From contig CM041778.1 of NCBI GenBank assembly GCA_023374045.1, forward strand, positions 361,806,831 through 361,870,830: 64,000 nt of DNA, in the 5' to 3' direction. This document shows positions 34,920 through 48,092 of this stretch, piece after piece. The stretch is from Limonium bicolor. Taxonomy: Eukaryota > Streptophyta > Magnoliopsida > Caryophyllales > Plumbaginaceae. How positions within the stretch are numbered: position 1 is the first letter of the stretch; every line of letters begins with the position of its first letter. The position numbers and the translations under genes were made by a program. Below the pieces are notes generated by a model, which saw nothing but the letters and a program-made list of their open reading frames with translations, ran no database searches and was not told the DNA's origin.

Positions 34920-37900
34920 TGTAACACACCCAACTACAAATAACACACTTAACAATACTTAGCAGCGGAAAACATAACTCACACCCTCACTTAACCCTTT
35001 GGTGTTACACGCCGTTAGCCACCCACGTGGCTAACAAGGCTAACATACATACATCGTACCGGTCTGATGGACTAAATTCCCGAGCAACTACACATAGATT
35101 CCGTTCCCTGTCCAACATTTAAAATACACTTACATTACAACTGTACCGAGTATTTACAAACTAATGCCGATAACAATTTCGGTCATACTACACCTACAAT
35201 ACACTCTCAATTTGAATGACCACCCAGGTGCAACAACTACCCGTCATACTCTCGAACGGCTTGCAGCTCCTTCGTACCTGTAGAGTAATGGGGGCCCCCA
35301 AAGGGGGTCAGCACCTTTGCTGGTATGGTAATCCCGCAGCCCGCATGCTACCGGGCCACGCACAACTATTTGTCATCTTAGCAGGCGGTTGATTTATTTC
35401 AAACATGCACAAAGTCATACACACATCATGCTTATAAGCAACATCCATTAATGAATACATACACAAGGTTAGCACACCCAACATAACAACACACACTTCA
35501 CTTTATAGCATACACAACTTAATTTCACTCTTCTTAGAGTACATGAACTTCATTTAGGGAGTGCCGGGGGGATATAAGCCCGAGCACAACATACATACGT
35601 TTTCTTTACTTGAGTGGCGGCCTCATATAGGACCGAACACCACATACATAATTTCCCCCTAACTTCAATAGTGATGAGGTAGGTAACCCTTGGTTAAGCT
35701 TGTGGGTGGCTGTAATCCAAGAAGAAAACAACCATAACATAACAGAGAGGGAGTCGAGGCAACATAGGCGTCAACACCCTAACAACATTACACATAATTT
35801 CCCTCCTAGCCCGATATGGAGGTCGGGTAGGTAAGCTTTGGCTAAGCTAATGGGAGGTCGAAATCCAATGAAGGAAATCAACCCTTAACATAACAGGATG
35901 GGAGTTAATTTACATATATATATATTAACTCCCAAACAATACGCGCGACCGGAACAACCGGATTCCTCTCCATTCATAACATATACTTATTAGTTAGAGG
36001 TTCCCTTATGGAACTTATCACATACATACATCACGTAGTGTTACTAACTCGGTTAGACATATAAGGGAGTAATATCCCTCTTTAACTAACATGGATATCT
36101 GTATCCGATAACAACAACAACATACCAAACAACTCACATACATCACACATAATCACAACATATACTAACGCACTGATAGCCGTGGTTAGAACGTTCCCAT
36201 GGGTCGGGACGTTTATTCCGCATACCGAACTCTTATGTGAACCTAAGGTCGGTTATCTATTATTTAACACATAACTAAGGTTAAGCGGTATCGGAATTAA
36301 TTACGCCACGATAATGAATTACTGTAAACTCATTTCATGCTTATTCTTGCAAGGTGGCAAACACACAGAAAAACATGTTGGCATACAAGCCGGTGTAATC
36401 CGTTAGGACACAGGTTGCAAGAAAACCATACCTGTCACCGAAGGTGCACTCTGGTGTGCCATCACATGTTCCTTGAATCTCTTTGAATAACTGATAACAT
36501 TATTACTACCTTTATCAACATCGGGGTAACATAATTATTTAACGACTAATGCGCCCATGATTAACCCCGTTCGGTAGTTTTATAACTTTACACTCTTATT
36601 ACAACTTCTCACCACTTAATTACCATTATAACTCACTTAACATGTCCTTAACAACCTTATAACCTCATTACTTATCAATCCCCATCATTGGGTATCATTT
36701 CCTACCCTTAAACAAAATTTTGCTCAAAATTACACTATGTCCGAACTTGTGTCCGAGCTTCGGAAGTTCGGACGCAAGTCGAGACTCAAATGGGTGAAAC
36801 TGGCGAATGTCCGAACTTGTGTCCGAGCTTTGAAGTTCGGACACAAGCCGAGGCAGAAATCCAAAGAAAATTCCAACTGTCCGAACTTGTGTCCGAGCTT
36901 CGAAGTTCGGACACAAGTCGAGGCCAAAACTGAGGAAAATTACAGGCGTCCGAACTTGTGTCCGGACATCGAAGGTCGGACACAAGTCGAAGCAAAATAG
37001 CCTGGGAAGATTTTCGAGTGTCCGAACTTCCAAGTTCGGACAGAAGTTCGGACACCGCTGAAATTTCGAAAAATTTAGAAAACGACGGGGCATGTCCGAA
37101 CTTCCAAGTTCGGACGGAAGTTCGGACGTACCCAAAAATTCAGCCAACAGAGGCAAATTCTACCCAGAATTGCACTTCCAAAAATCCATACTCCCTCCTT
37201 GACATCCCAAGTCATCTAGCACCGTTATGCCATGATTTTTGCACTAACCTAACTCCATTATTTATCCACAATTACAAAGCCAACAATCCACACTACTCAA
37301 CATTAAACATCCCCTTTCAATACCTAAATTCTCTCATCCATCAAACCATCATCAAACACTCATTTTCCATCCAAATTTTGCCATAACCTCCCCATACACC
37401 TTATACATCCATCTCATCAATTTACATGCTTTTCATCCCTAATCTAGCCACACCCTTTTCAAGGGTCCTAACAGCATATAACAAATCCTCAACACCATCA
37501 ACAACAACATAATCACCATAAACTCCATAACCACAACATCAATCACAAACTCGAACAATTGGCTCTTAAGGCCCTCAACTCAACATTAATTCACAACCTC
37601 TTCTAACATCAACCAAACACATTACAACATAGTTTTCAATCCATACATTTGGGTTCATTAATTTGTTTACCCATCCCAAACAACTTAAACAATTACAACA
37701 AGGTTTAAGGTAGTTTTTCTTACCTTAATTTCACAAGTCCCTTAATTCACCTCTTGCTCCTCATCTTCTCCAAAATCGGTCACAAGGGTACGGAGTTTCC
37801 AAACTCCATCCCAACATCCAAGAATACAAAAACATACTTAATTAATCATCTAAACCCTTGGAATATCTCAATACATTAAAAGGGCTAGAACACAAGTTAG

Positions 37901-39033
37901 GGTTTACCTTTTTGAAGTTTTCAAGAGGGTTTTTCTCCCTTGAATCAAGAAGGGAGCTACTCCACCATTGAAGGATAAATTTGGAGCTCAAGAACAAGAA
38001 GAAAAACAAGGTATCAAAAATGGTGCAAAATCAATTACACCAAGAGGTGAAGGAAAAATGACTTTCTCTTGGAAATTTTTACCTTAGAAGAAAGAGGAGA
38101 CTCCAAGCTCCACATTGGTGTCATTTTCTCTTCAAATGGGGGAAACCCATGTAGGTCAACTTCATCCTTTTGGAATTTCGAAAAGAGAGGATGATAGAGG
38201 AGGATGAGAGGAAGAAGAATGTGCGATTTGTTTTTGATTTGGAGCTCAAATGGAGCTTGGGCATGGCATTGAAGTGTGGTAGCCATTGGAGAAGGAGGAG
38301 AGAAATCGATGGAGTGGGGAAGAAGATGGAGCCGGCTGGGAGAGAGGAGAGAGGAAAGAGAGGAAGAGAGAGAGGGGAAAAAAGGAAATAAGGAAAGAGA
38401 GAGAGAGTGAGGGATATTTGTGCCCTTTTTTTATTTGGCTCTCTCTTGACTTAATTAATTAGTTAACTAGTCACATGTGAGTGGGCTGTCTACATAAATA
38501 AAACCGGCCCACCAATATAAACACGCTGGAGCGTTTTTCGTCTTTTGACAGAAAACGCTCGTTTAATTGCCCGGTTTAGTACTATTCACTAACCGGGACT
38601 GTTTACCGGAATTTCCTCTTTCCTTTAATTTTAATGGCTATTAAACGCCCATTAATGTTTAATTATTGTTATAAAATCAGCTATTATTTTTGCGGGGTCG
38701 TTTAACTGTTTAAAGTCACGTTTTCGGGTTTCCTCGAAAAACGCGCCTTAGACTCCGTTAGCGTTTTAACGCATTGTTTGGATCCGTTTTCTTCCGGAAT
38801 TTCTCCCACACGTTCTCAGTGTGTAATTAAGGTATAAAAATATATTTATAACTCTAACGAAGGTTATGTACCTCCTAAAATAATTAAATACGTGTTTTCA
38901 CGTTTTGTGACTTTTTCGCATTTTCTTTTCCTTTTTGGTTTTCATTTCTTCACCAATGATCTTAAGGACTTAATTAGCCTTAGAAAATTATAATTACACA
39001 ATTAATTAACACATTAAGGTTTGGGGTATTTCA
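34920..39033 (-). repeat. LARD 3' LTR (4114 bp)
   Basis: Plus strand TGTAACACACC...GGGGTATTTCA. The first 200 bases ('acgccgttagccaccc', 'accggtctgatgga') closely match the ends of the LTRs at 9888 and 59707. It carries the inverted-repeat array at 36739-37128 and a purine-rich block about 38170-38400. At the place where other LTRs have TGAGTCA it has 'gtcacatgtgag' (about 38471). Open frames within it are not coding. Confidence 0.88.
36739..37128. repeat. GTCCGAAC/GTTCGGAC inverted-repeat array in LARD LTR
   Basis: Six units, about 55-75 bp apart, are built on arms GTCCGAACTT and AAGTTCGGAC separated by 'gtgtccgagcttcg' type loops. Each unit is followed by 20-30 bp of unrelated AT-rich sequence. 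It lies 1.9-2.3 kb from the LTR 5' end. Confidence 0.9.
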
Positions 39034-40572
39034 ATCTACCCCCCTTAAAAGAACTTCGTCCTCGAAGTTCACACTTCCCTAGCGTCATTTGAATTAGAAC
39101 ACAGGGATTACTTGTAGTATAAAACTTCTATAACAAACACACTTTACATCATGACCTCGGACTTGATGGTCCGGGTAACACATCCATACATACATAACAT
39201 ATTTAGTGACCTCAGACTTAATGGTCCGGGTACCTTAACAACATTATCATACATAACAACCCTTAGACTCTTGGTCTGGGTAACATAACAACATTTAGAC
39301 TCGTAGGTCTTGATAACATAACAACCTTCAGACACATAGGTCTGGGTAATAACACCTTCTGAACTTAACCACATTACTCAAGGTCCAAAATAATAATTAT
39401 TACACATACCACACAGCATGTCTTAGCATGTATATCAACCAGAAATTCCTTTTCCATCTCTTCATGAGTTCGAGACCCATGTAGAGTACATATACACTGT
39501 GATCCCGCAGAACCGGTCGCGATGGACACTCTGGTCCCCGTTCCTTTGGGAGATCAAAACAATTGCATACCTCTTTAAAATATACTTCTCATGTCACCGG
39601 TCCGAAGACAAAGGCTCGTACGTCCACAGCTCGTGAGCAAGTAGGAACGTACCCTCTATGAGGTTAAGTATAATGAAATCCTTTATTGGAAGGATACAAG
39701 TTGAAAATCCTCTACGAGGTCACATAAAGGCAGTCCTTCCTTTGAAAATACCACCTAGGAATCTTAAATATTTATTGAAGTCTAGAAAATACCAATTGCA
39801 AATTTGAAACCCAATTTAAAATTCTTTTGAAAGCTCCATACAACTCCAAGTCCAATTATTGTTAACTGCATCTTATTCTTGATGTGATTATTTATGACCA
39901 CTTATGGGGAGTTTCAAGAATCATCCAACCCTAATGTGATCAGCATCAGAGTTGAACTATCTTTCCACCCCAATTTGTGTTCGGCTTCCTTGATCTCATG
40001 ATAATCAAGTTTCACCTCCCTCTTCATTTTTCAACACAACTAATTCAAGCATGTACCATTTTCTATCTTTTTAATCCATCTAGTCGTAATCATTACATCT
40101 CCAAGGGTGGAACTATGTCCAGCAATCATCTTCCAGATTCATTTTAAATCAAGTTACCTAGGGACTTTAATTCCCACTAGGTTCTACATTGGTGTCATAC
40201 CTCTTCATAAATCACAATACTGTATATATACATATATCCATATATATATTTTTATCAAAATATAATACACAATATTACATTTGGTATCATATAAACATAT
40301 ACTGTCGGGGTTTAGTTCCCCGGGAGTTTTTCTACTCCCTTATACTTATACTTTCTCACACATCCGTTGACACAATAAACACACTTATCACAATGGTATT
40401 CGCATCTTCTGTGCGCAGTTACCATAATTAAACCATGAATGTATGCGTATGTTTATGTAACACACACACCAATCATCAAACCAAATTATTTTGTGCTATG
40501 CACACCACGTACACTTGTACGGTAACAGACATTAAGTGGTTTTGCGCTCTACCCCCCTTAAAAGGGATTACG
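39034..40572 (-). other. LARD interior, 3' end, no gene
   Basis: It begins with the polypurine tract (minus strand TTTTAAGGGGGG, 39039-39050) and contains a second such tract at 40546-40567. Blocks with repeated 'ggtctgggtaac' words (39150-39350) are a degenerate repeat. It matches the reverse complement of the right-hand LARD interior. Confidence 0.7.
40546..40567 (-). promoter_or_regulatory. Internal polypurine-tract-like motif
   Basis: The minus strand reads CCTTTTAAGGGGGGTAGAGCGC, like 63051-63070. It is about 1.5 kb upstream of the terminal tract. Confidence 0.5.
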
Positions 40573-41129
40573 TGAAATACCCCAAACTTAGATATGGTGT
40601 TTAAATGATTAATTAAGGTATAAGAAGGCTAAAGAATGCCTTAGGAATATTTAGAAACCATTTTAAACAAAGGAAATATAAGGAAACACCGAAAGTGCGG
40701 TTTAAGCAAAAACGTGCTTTAAGCTTGGAGAGACTTGGGAGAGTACCCAAATATTGTTCTAAGACCTTAGTAATATCCTAATGGTCATTTTAAAACAATT
40801 ACCAAAGAAAACCAAGCTTGAAAATAAGTTTAAACACAAAATGTGCTTTAAGGAGTCTTAAAGCACATTTTTGAAAAATTGTCTTGTAAATGAGTTTTGA
40901 ATGGCTAAATGTCCATCATTACTCTTAATATATTTGTGTACTACTTAGTATCACATTAGGAAGTCTATATCAATGGGAAATCAAAATTCACAACAATGTG
41001 CCTTGTTGTATGAATAGTGATTTAATTAAGCTAGTTTGTAACATAAGTATATAAATGAGTTAATTGACAAACAAGGACTAAAGTAACCTTGGTTACTTAA
41101 GGGTGGCCGGTTTTTATAAGGAGGGGAGA

Positions 41130-41136
41130 TGAGTCA
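41130..41136. promoter_or_regulatory. TGAGTCA site in LTR
   Basis: TGAGTCA lies 557 bp from the LTR start, 20 bases after 'ggccggttttt'. The flanking palindrome arms are degraded. Confidence 0.45.
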
Positions 41137-42797
41137 CAACACAAGATTGAAATATTGATAAATAAGGGAGGGGATGTACTAGTCACTATTTGCTTTTAGG
41201 AACAAATATCCCACATTAGTCTTCTCTCTCTCCTAACTTCTTCATTCTCCCTTGGTTCCCACGATTTCTTACTCTCTCTCCCTTCTCCATTAACGTGAGT
41301 TTCTTCCCCATGCTAGCTCCATCTTCTCTTGCACACCACTTACTCATTTTAGCTCCAAATCCAAAACAAAGCATAGATTCTTCTTAGTTAGCTCAAGCTC
41401 CATCTTTCTATCTTTTCAAAAATCCAAGAGCTTCACTTTGGTGCCAAGCCAAACCACCATTAGAGGAGGAAACTCAAGCTTGGAGACTCCATTGGCATCT
41501 CCATTCTCTTAAGCTTGTTTCTACTCTTCAAAGGAGAGAGGAGGTCCTTCTAGCTTCAAACCCAAGCTTGCCTTGAGGAACTAAGGTAAAACAATCAATC
41601 TAAAACCTAAAAACACATTTTTAACCTAGGTTTTATTCCTTGAGGTTAATAAGTTGTTGAGTGCTCATTAGAATCATTGGACATTGTTTAGAGTATTGGC
41701 AAGGAGATTTATATTGGTGACCGAAATTGAAGAGGGAAAAACTAAGGAGGAAAGTTTGTGAAGCTTGAGAAAGAACAAGGTAAATTACTTACCTTAAGGT
41801 GTTTGTTGTTTAAGGGAATGGGATTTAGATATATGATAAGTTTAGTGTGGAGTTTACCTTGGGAAGGAGTTATAAACCTAAGAGAAAGAATACTATTATA
41901 TTGAGAACTAGTGACTAAAGAGCAAATGAGAAAAGACTTAGTTAAACAATGAGGTGATGAATTACAAGAAGCATTTTATTTCAATGGGAGCCTTGTTGTG
42001 TGTATTCGCAGGTTGAAGGCAAATATATGTGGAAATTCAGTGATTAAGGTTTGTCATTTAAGGGCCTAAGTGCCAAGCATTTTAAGTTTAAGCACTATAT
42101 TGTGATGTGGTGTAGTTTTTGGTGTAGATTGTGTGTTAAGATGTTGCAATGAGGATATGAGTGATCTTGGTTGTTTGATGATGAGAAAAGCCAAATGTTT
42201 GGGTGTAACAATATACTAGAGAACCCATGGCAAAATATAATGAAGAACCTAAGAGTTTAAGATGTTTAAGGAGATTTCATGACTAAGGGAGTTCTAGGGG
42301 TTGTCTTAATGAAAAAGGGTGAGCTTAAGGTGTTTTAATGAGTTATAAATGATTTAGGCAACACTATGAAGGAGTTAGAAGTCAAAAAGAATGTACTTGA
42401 GATATTTAGGACTTAGGCAAAAGATGATGAACAATTAGGAAGGAAATAATGTGTTGAGGGAATGGAAGCTTAAGCTCGTGAAGGAAAGTAAATGCATAAG
42501 AGAGTTCTAGATGATGAAAGATGCTTGGGAGATGATGTGATAGTGATGAGAAAACATTTGGCATAGAGATTACAATAGGTGTGAACCACCACCTAGAAAC
42601 CTAGTGAAAAACATTATAAGAAGTTGGCATTAATACAATGAAATGCATAATGATCAAGGTGGATATTGGTGAGTGATTTAATGGTTTTAGAAGAATGTTT
42701 AAAGTGTATTTGAGGGACCTAAATGAGGTTGGAACATAATAGTATACATGGGAGGAGTTTGGAGTTGAAAGAACATATTAATAGAAAAATCTGTAGT

Positions 42798-43132
42798 GGA
42801 CCGACCCAGGGTCCGACCCAGTTCTGGGTCGGTCGGACCTTGCTAACCCAGCAGAAATGTTTCGGCATAGACCGACCCATAAGGATGGGTCGGTCGGTGG
42901 GTCGGTCGGGCAAATTTAACGAAGGAAATGCTTCGGCAAAGGACCGACCCAAGGGTTTTGGGTCGGTCGGTTTCTTTGGGTCGGTCGGAGAATTTTCAAA
43001 AGACGGGAAGTTTCGGCAATGGACCGACCCATAAAGGATGGGTCGGTCGTGGGGCGGTCTAGGGTTTTGTCTGAACCAGAAAGTTACTGGAACGGACCGA
43101 CCCATAGGTTGGGTCGGTCGGTGGGTCGGTCG
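42798..43132. repeat. GACCGACCC/GGGTCGGTC inverted-repeat array in LTR
   Basis: Four to five units, 70-90 bp apart, have arms GACCGACCCAT and ATGGGTCGGTC, followed by extra GGGTCGGTC copies. It lies 2.2-2.6 kb from the LTR 5' end. The open frames on both strands here are translations of the repeat. Confidence 0.9.
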
Positions 43133-44589
43133 ACCCTTAACACAAAAAAAAAAAAGAAATTTTTATTTCTAAGGATGTTAATTGGTATTAAGGTGCCATT
43201 GATAGGATGTTGATGATTAGGACCCTAAGAACTTAAGTAATTAGTTAAGAAAGTATAAACCCTAATGTTTAAAGTTAAGTTTATAAGGTTAAAAGGCAAA
43301 GGCTTAAGAGGGTATTGAGTGGGGATTTATAGGGACTAAGTAAGTTGAGTAAGTTGTAAATAACTAACGGCCTAAAAATGAATCGATGTTTTAGGTTTGT
43401 GAATTGGGACCCCGAAGAAGGTTAATCAAACAACGGTCGACGGTGAACGGTACAATCCTTCTTGTGACCTGCTTGCTAACGAGGTGTCCCTCGGCTTGTG
43501 TGCTATCTGTTTAATTGCTATGACTAAGACAAGATAAAGCATGCAACCGGTATATTTATTCTCGTCGTGTATGTGTTTTCTTTACACTAACTCACGAGAC
43601 TTGAGATTGATACTAATTAAGTTTAGTACTTACTGAGGTTGGATTAAGGGCTGAGTATTAATGTTGTTGGTTGGTTACACCTGGTAAGGTTTAACTAACA
43701 CTTGGAGTGTAAGATTTTACTAACTGGAACTTGAGCGAGGAACCCGGGACTGACTCCGGTCATGCATGCTAAGAGAAGGGGGACGGTATCTGAATCAGAT
43801 CCCCCTCCGCCTAAGGACTTGTCTTCGGACTTGTAGCCTAGAGCCGGTTGCCGGCTCAGCTACGCTGGACTCCCGTCCAGGGTAGGTGGCATTAAGATGG
43901 TGCGGTGGGATCACCTAAATCCCAAGTTTGAGTTAAGCTACAACCATTTCCTTTCATGGAACGGTTTGTACACTGAGATTAAGATGAGGTTAAGGCTGAG
44001 GTAAGATAAGGAACTGAGGTTAAGGAAATAAGGATTAAGGAGAGGGTTACTAACCCGTTTGATAAGGGAACGCTTGTGTCGTTCAATTTGTGTGAACTAC
44101 TTGTTCATTGTGAATTGTTGTTTATAGCACTTCGTATTATGATGTATTGCTAATCAACTTCCATGCTATCGACAATTAGTCGTCGTAGCCCCGTTAGCTT
44201 GGGGGCCATGAGAGGGTGTACCAGCATTCGTGCTGACCCCCTTTGGGGGCTGTTTTTATTTTGCAGGTAAGCGCCCGATGAGGAGTCACCCTGAGAGTGG
44301 GGGTGGTTAGACTTAGGATGGGTTGTCATTTTGTATACGGGTTGCGCTTGTGCTCCCGTCTGTTTATATTAAACTCATGTAAAGTTATGTTGTGACTTAA
44401 ATACTCTACTCGGTTGGTTGGTACTTTGGATGGTGGATTACTTAGATAAGTGTTGTAAGGTTAAGGAACGGTATTTCATATGATCAGACCGTGGCAAGGT
44501 CCCGGTAGTTACTCTTTATCCGCTGCGACGATTGTATTTAAGTGTTGAGATTTGCGATAACCACGATTGGCTTAGGACGGGGTGTTACA

Positions 44590-44917
44590 TGTTTTGGGTG
44601 GGTTGGGTTGTGGTGTAGATAATATTAGCCATGGTTGTATATTGTTAGTATATAAAGCTATACTTGATATCACTTGTTTAAATTATTAAATGAATTGCCT
44701 TGAATGGCACTAAGTACATATTGTTTAAAACAAATCATCATATATGAGTAATATTTTCGGGTATATGTACGAGTTACAATCTGTTATTTATTAGTTTTAG
44801 AATTATATGTCATTCATACGGTAATAAATATGCCATAAGTTTACATAATACTAGCCATGATTTCATATCATTAATATGTAAAAACTACTTAATTCATTTT
44901 TATCTTTCCAAATAATA
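44590..44917. other. Unassigned, no gene seen
   Basis: AT-rich, no recognisable element. Confidence 0.4.
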
Positions 44918-45588
44918 GGTTAACCATTTATGATTGACAGGTTAACCATTTACGATTGACAGGTTAACCATTTACGAATGACAGATTAACCATTTACATG
45001 CGATAGGTTAACCATTTACATGCGACAGGTTAACCATTTAGGTTTGACAAGCTAACCATTTATGATTGACATGTTAACCATTTACATGTGATAGGTTAAC
45101 CGTTTATGATTGACATGTTAACCGTTTACATGCGACAGGTTAACAATTTACATGCGATAGGTTAATCATTTATGATTGACGGGTTAACCATTTACATGCG
45201 ATAGGTTAATCATTTACATGCGACAGGTTAACCATTTAGGTTTGACAAGGTTAACCATTTATGATTGACAGATTAACCATTTACATGTGATAGGTTAACC
45301 ATTTATGATTGGCAGGTTAACCATTTACATGCGACAGGTTAACCATTTACATGCGATAGGTTAATCATTTATGATTGACGGGTTAACCATTTACATGCGA
45401 CAGGTTAACCATTTAGATGCGACAGGTTAACCATTTACGAATGACAAGTTAACGATTTTCAAGCAACATGTTAACTATTTACGAATGACAGATTAACTAT
45501 TTACAAGCGACAAGTAAACTATTTACAACGACAAGTTAACCATATAAGATTGATAGGTTAACCATTTAAGATTGATAGGTTAACTATT
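44918..45588. repeat. 22-bp minisatellite, about 30 units
   Basis: The unit is close to AGGTTAACCATTTACATGCGAC. The first 13 bases are highly conserved (with the GTTAAC palindrome) and the last nine vary among three main types (atgattgac, acatgcgac, acgaatgac). The last units (from about 45440) are more degenerate. Confidence 0.95.
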
Positions 45589-46963
45589 CGAAAAGACCCA
45601 CAGAGAAGAAAGAAGATGTTTTGAACTAATTCCACGAGTTATTCACGAATTGGTGAAGAACGGGGTGGGATTAGTGAGATGAATTGGTTGAATAACTCAA
45701 AAGTGTTGGCTCGAACAAGGAATTGGTTGTGATTTCGCAAATTGAGGAAGATGGATTAGTGAGGAGTGGGCATGAATCGAAGGAGGAGGAAGACCTAGAA
45801 GGAACTGATTAATCACGAATTTGAATGTATCTTCTCTTCCGCTGTCGGTTTTGATTCTTATTTTTTTGTCTAAACGGTGTGTTTGGTTTATTACAGCAGT
45901 CCTACAGATAAGATCTGCAGTATATGAGCCGCTCTCTTCCTCGAGCTCAAGTCTACCATTGAAACTCGTACAAATTTTAGATCTTTTCATACATTTTCTG
46001 TGTTTTACTTTTATTCCACATGTTTTTATTAATTGAAATTAGGACTAGTCTTTATACACTACTTTGGTTTTTCATTCCATTAATATAGGTTTTTTTGAAA
46101 ATATTATTAAAATAAAAAATTACTTAAACTTTCATAGCATAAAAATATAATCTTTATAAGAAGTAACTACAATTCATTTTTTTAGAATTATTTCATTTCT
46201 TGTGTAAAGTTGCACTTAGAACTAAAAAAAATGTTCAAAATTAATCATGCTTATTAACTTTGTAGTAATTTTAAATTTATCTAATAATATTCATACAATA
46301 TTTCCATATCAATTTATAATTTTGATGAAAAACTATATTTAAAAGAAATATATATAATTTTTTACCATGAAAATAATTTAATAATAGATAAAACACGTAA
46401 TATCACTAATACAAAAATAGAAAAAAAAATCTTCGAATTGAAAATACTACTAATGAAAAAGTTTATCTCAAAGTGATAAAAATAATTCTAAACATCCATA
46501 CATATTAAAAAGATGATGGATATGATGAAATAAATATAAAATACTATTTTGACTTTTATGTATGAGATATTAAAACTCATATTCAAGATGCATGGGCCGA
46601 GACGTGGTTGTTCTCGTTTAGTGTTGCAGCACTGCTGCGTATGCGGCATGCACCACTTGAGTCACGCTCTTCTTTTTTGCATCAAAACGATATGAGGCAT
46701 TTAGCATTAAAAGCTTACTTTACTTATCGTCTGTGTCAATAGTGCTGATACTTATAAGTGGCTTTCATAACTTTCAATTGAGAATTTACCGTTCACTTAC
46801 AAGGATTTGTCTAAAAGTTCTTTATTCTTGTCTTAAATCAAGTGTCAGATGCCCACAATGACATAAAGATCTAAACAGAATTCTGTTCATAAACTAAATT
46901 GTTTAGTATCGGATAGACACGCTATTATGTCTGTCCATTGAGAACTGAACTCCGAAAAATCTT
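45589..46963. other. AT-rich spacer, no gene supported
   Basis: Short open frames at 45697-45990 (minus) and 45821-46036 (plus) overlap each other and resemble nothing I know. 46020-46560 is very AT-rich. Confidence 0.4.
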
Positions 46964-48092
46964 GGGAAAATTCACAATATGTCATTGTTTCATAATGTGC
47001 GATATATCCCTTTTGAAACTTGTATCTCATATGTCATGAAAATATTTTGAAATTCACAAAATACCACGATTTGGTAACGGACTTTAATTGTGTCCTGAAA
47101 AATGACATATTGTCTGACAATTTTATTATTTTAAAAAAAATTAATTAATGGTTTTTATAAAAAAATATTTTTTTAATGCTTTAGAAAAACCTAAAAATAT
47201 ATCCTTGTTTTTATAAGAAATTCATAAAATACCCCTGTTTATATAAAAAATTCACAATATGTCCCTAGTTGTATAAAAAGTTCACAATATGCCCATATTC
47301 TCTTTTAAGCTATTATAACACCTATTTTTATGTTCAAACGAAAGCCATACTACATCGCTAGGCGTTTGGTTTTTTCAATGGTGGGCACCGGTGATGCAAA
47401 ACCGATACAATCCTCATCTTAAAGTAAGACAAATTTTCAAATAAACCACAAGCCCATCAATTGCAGTATGTCCTGCCAACTTACGTGTTCTAGCGTGGGA
47501 GCACCACATTTGCAATGGATTGTTTGAAATTTTTCATTGATAACAAGAGGATGCTTATATAGACAAAAAAAGTTATTGGAATCAAACTAACCGTTTGAAC
47601 AGAAATATAGCTGTTACAACAGCTTAAAAAAACAGGGCATATTGCAATTTTTTATAAAACGAAGGCATATTGTGAACTTTTTGTAAAAAAAATTGGTATA
47701 TTGTGAACTTTTTTGTAAGAATAGGGATGTCACAATTTTCATTGGGTCCCACAGGTCACATGTGAGATTAAAAAACTTCAGATTTGATATTGGACCAAAA
47801 TATAACACATTAGTATCGTCCATGTAAAGTTTCATCAATTTTGGATAACATTTAAGCATGTTTAGTTGAATTACGAAAACCAACAGGGGTATATTGTGAA
47901 TTACGAAAGAAAACAGGGGTATATCGTGAATTTTCCCAATATATAAAAAAATGGAAAATCATAGTAACGTTCGTCACCAAATCGTGGCACTTTGTGAATT
48001 TCAAAATATTTTTTGACATATGAGGGACAAATTCAAAAAATGGGTATGCCATGAATTATAAAACAATTTAGTGGCATATTGTGAATTTTACC
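46964..48092. mobile_element. Large Mutator-like foldback element
   Basis: It begins GGGAAAATTCACAATATG and ends with a near reverse complement (gtgaattttacc). Long inner arms also face each other: 'ttgaaattcacaaaatacc' with 'ggcactttgtgaatttcaa', and several 'attcacaatatg' copies. The middle shares 'cattgggtccca(c)caggtcacat' and 'ccatgtaaagttt(c/t)atcaatttt' with the element at 6232-6779. The flanks AAAAATCTT (46955-46963) and AAAAATATCTT (after 48092) suggest an imperfect target duplication. No coding capacity. Confidence 0.75.

Larger units (their letters stand above)
34920..40572 (-). mobile_element. LARD-like element, minus strand, truncated
   Basis: 3' LTR 34920-39033, polypurine tract, then 1.5 kb of gene-less interior (39034-40572). 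The interior matches the reverse complement of 63037-64000 by eye. It inserted into the Athila remnant. The rest of its interior, its PBS and its 5' LTR are missing: at 40573 a plus-strand LTR starts, and beyond that LTR unrelated DNA follows. Confidence 0.75.
40573..44589 (+). mobile_element. Plus-strand LTR (4017 bp), solo or remnant
   Basis: TGAAATACCCC...GGGGTGTTACA with TG...CA ends, a TGAGTCA site, a pyrimidine-rich block (41220-41310) and an inverted-repeat array (42798-43132). No PBS follows its right end and no interior is attached. The 5 bp on the two sides (TTACG and TGTTT) do not match, so it is not a simple solo LTR. Confidence 0.85.

Noticed and set aside
36739..37128. Regularly spaced short repeats resembling a CRISPR array
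   Set aside because: The repeats are themselves inverted, spacing is irregular, the region lies inside a plant LTR, and no cas genes exist. It is an LTR inverted-repeat array.
38170..38391. 73-codon Lys/Arg/Glu-rich frame in the LTR
   Set aside because: Purine-rich LTR tract read as protein; the same tract in other LTRs is not open.
42719..43213. Open frames on both strands with repeated GRSVGR/DRPT words
   Set aside because: Translation of the GACCGACCC/GGGTCGGTC array, not a protein.
45697..46036. Overlapping open frames on opposite strands
   Set aside because: No domain, no signal of coding bias, AT-rich spacer.
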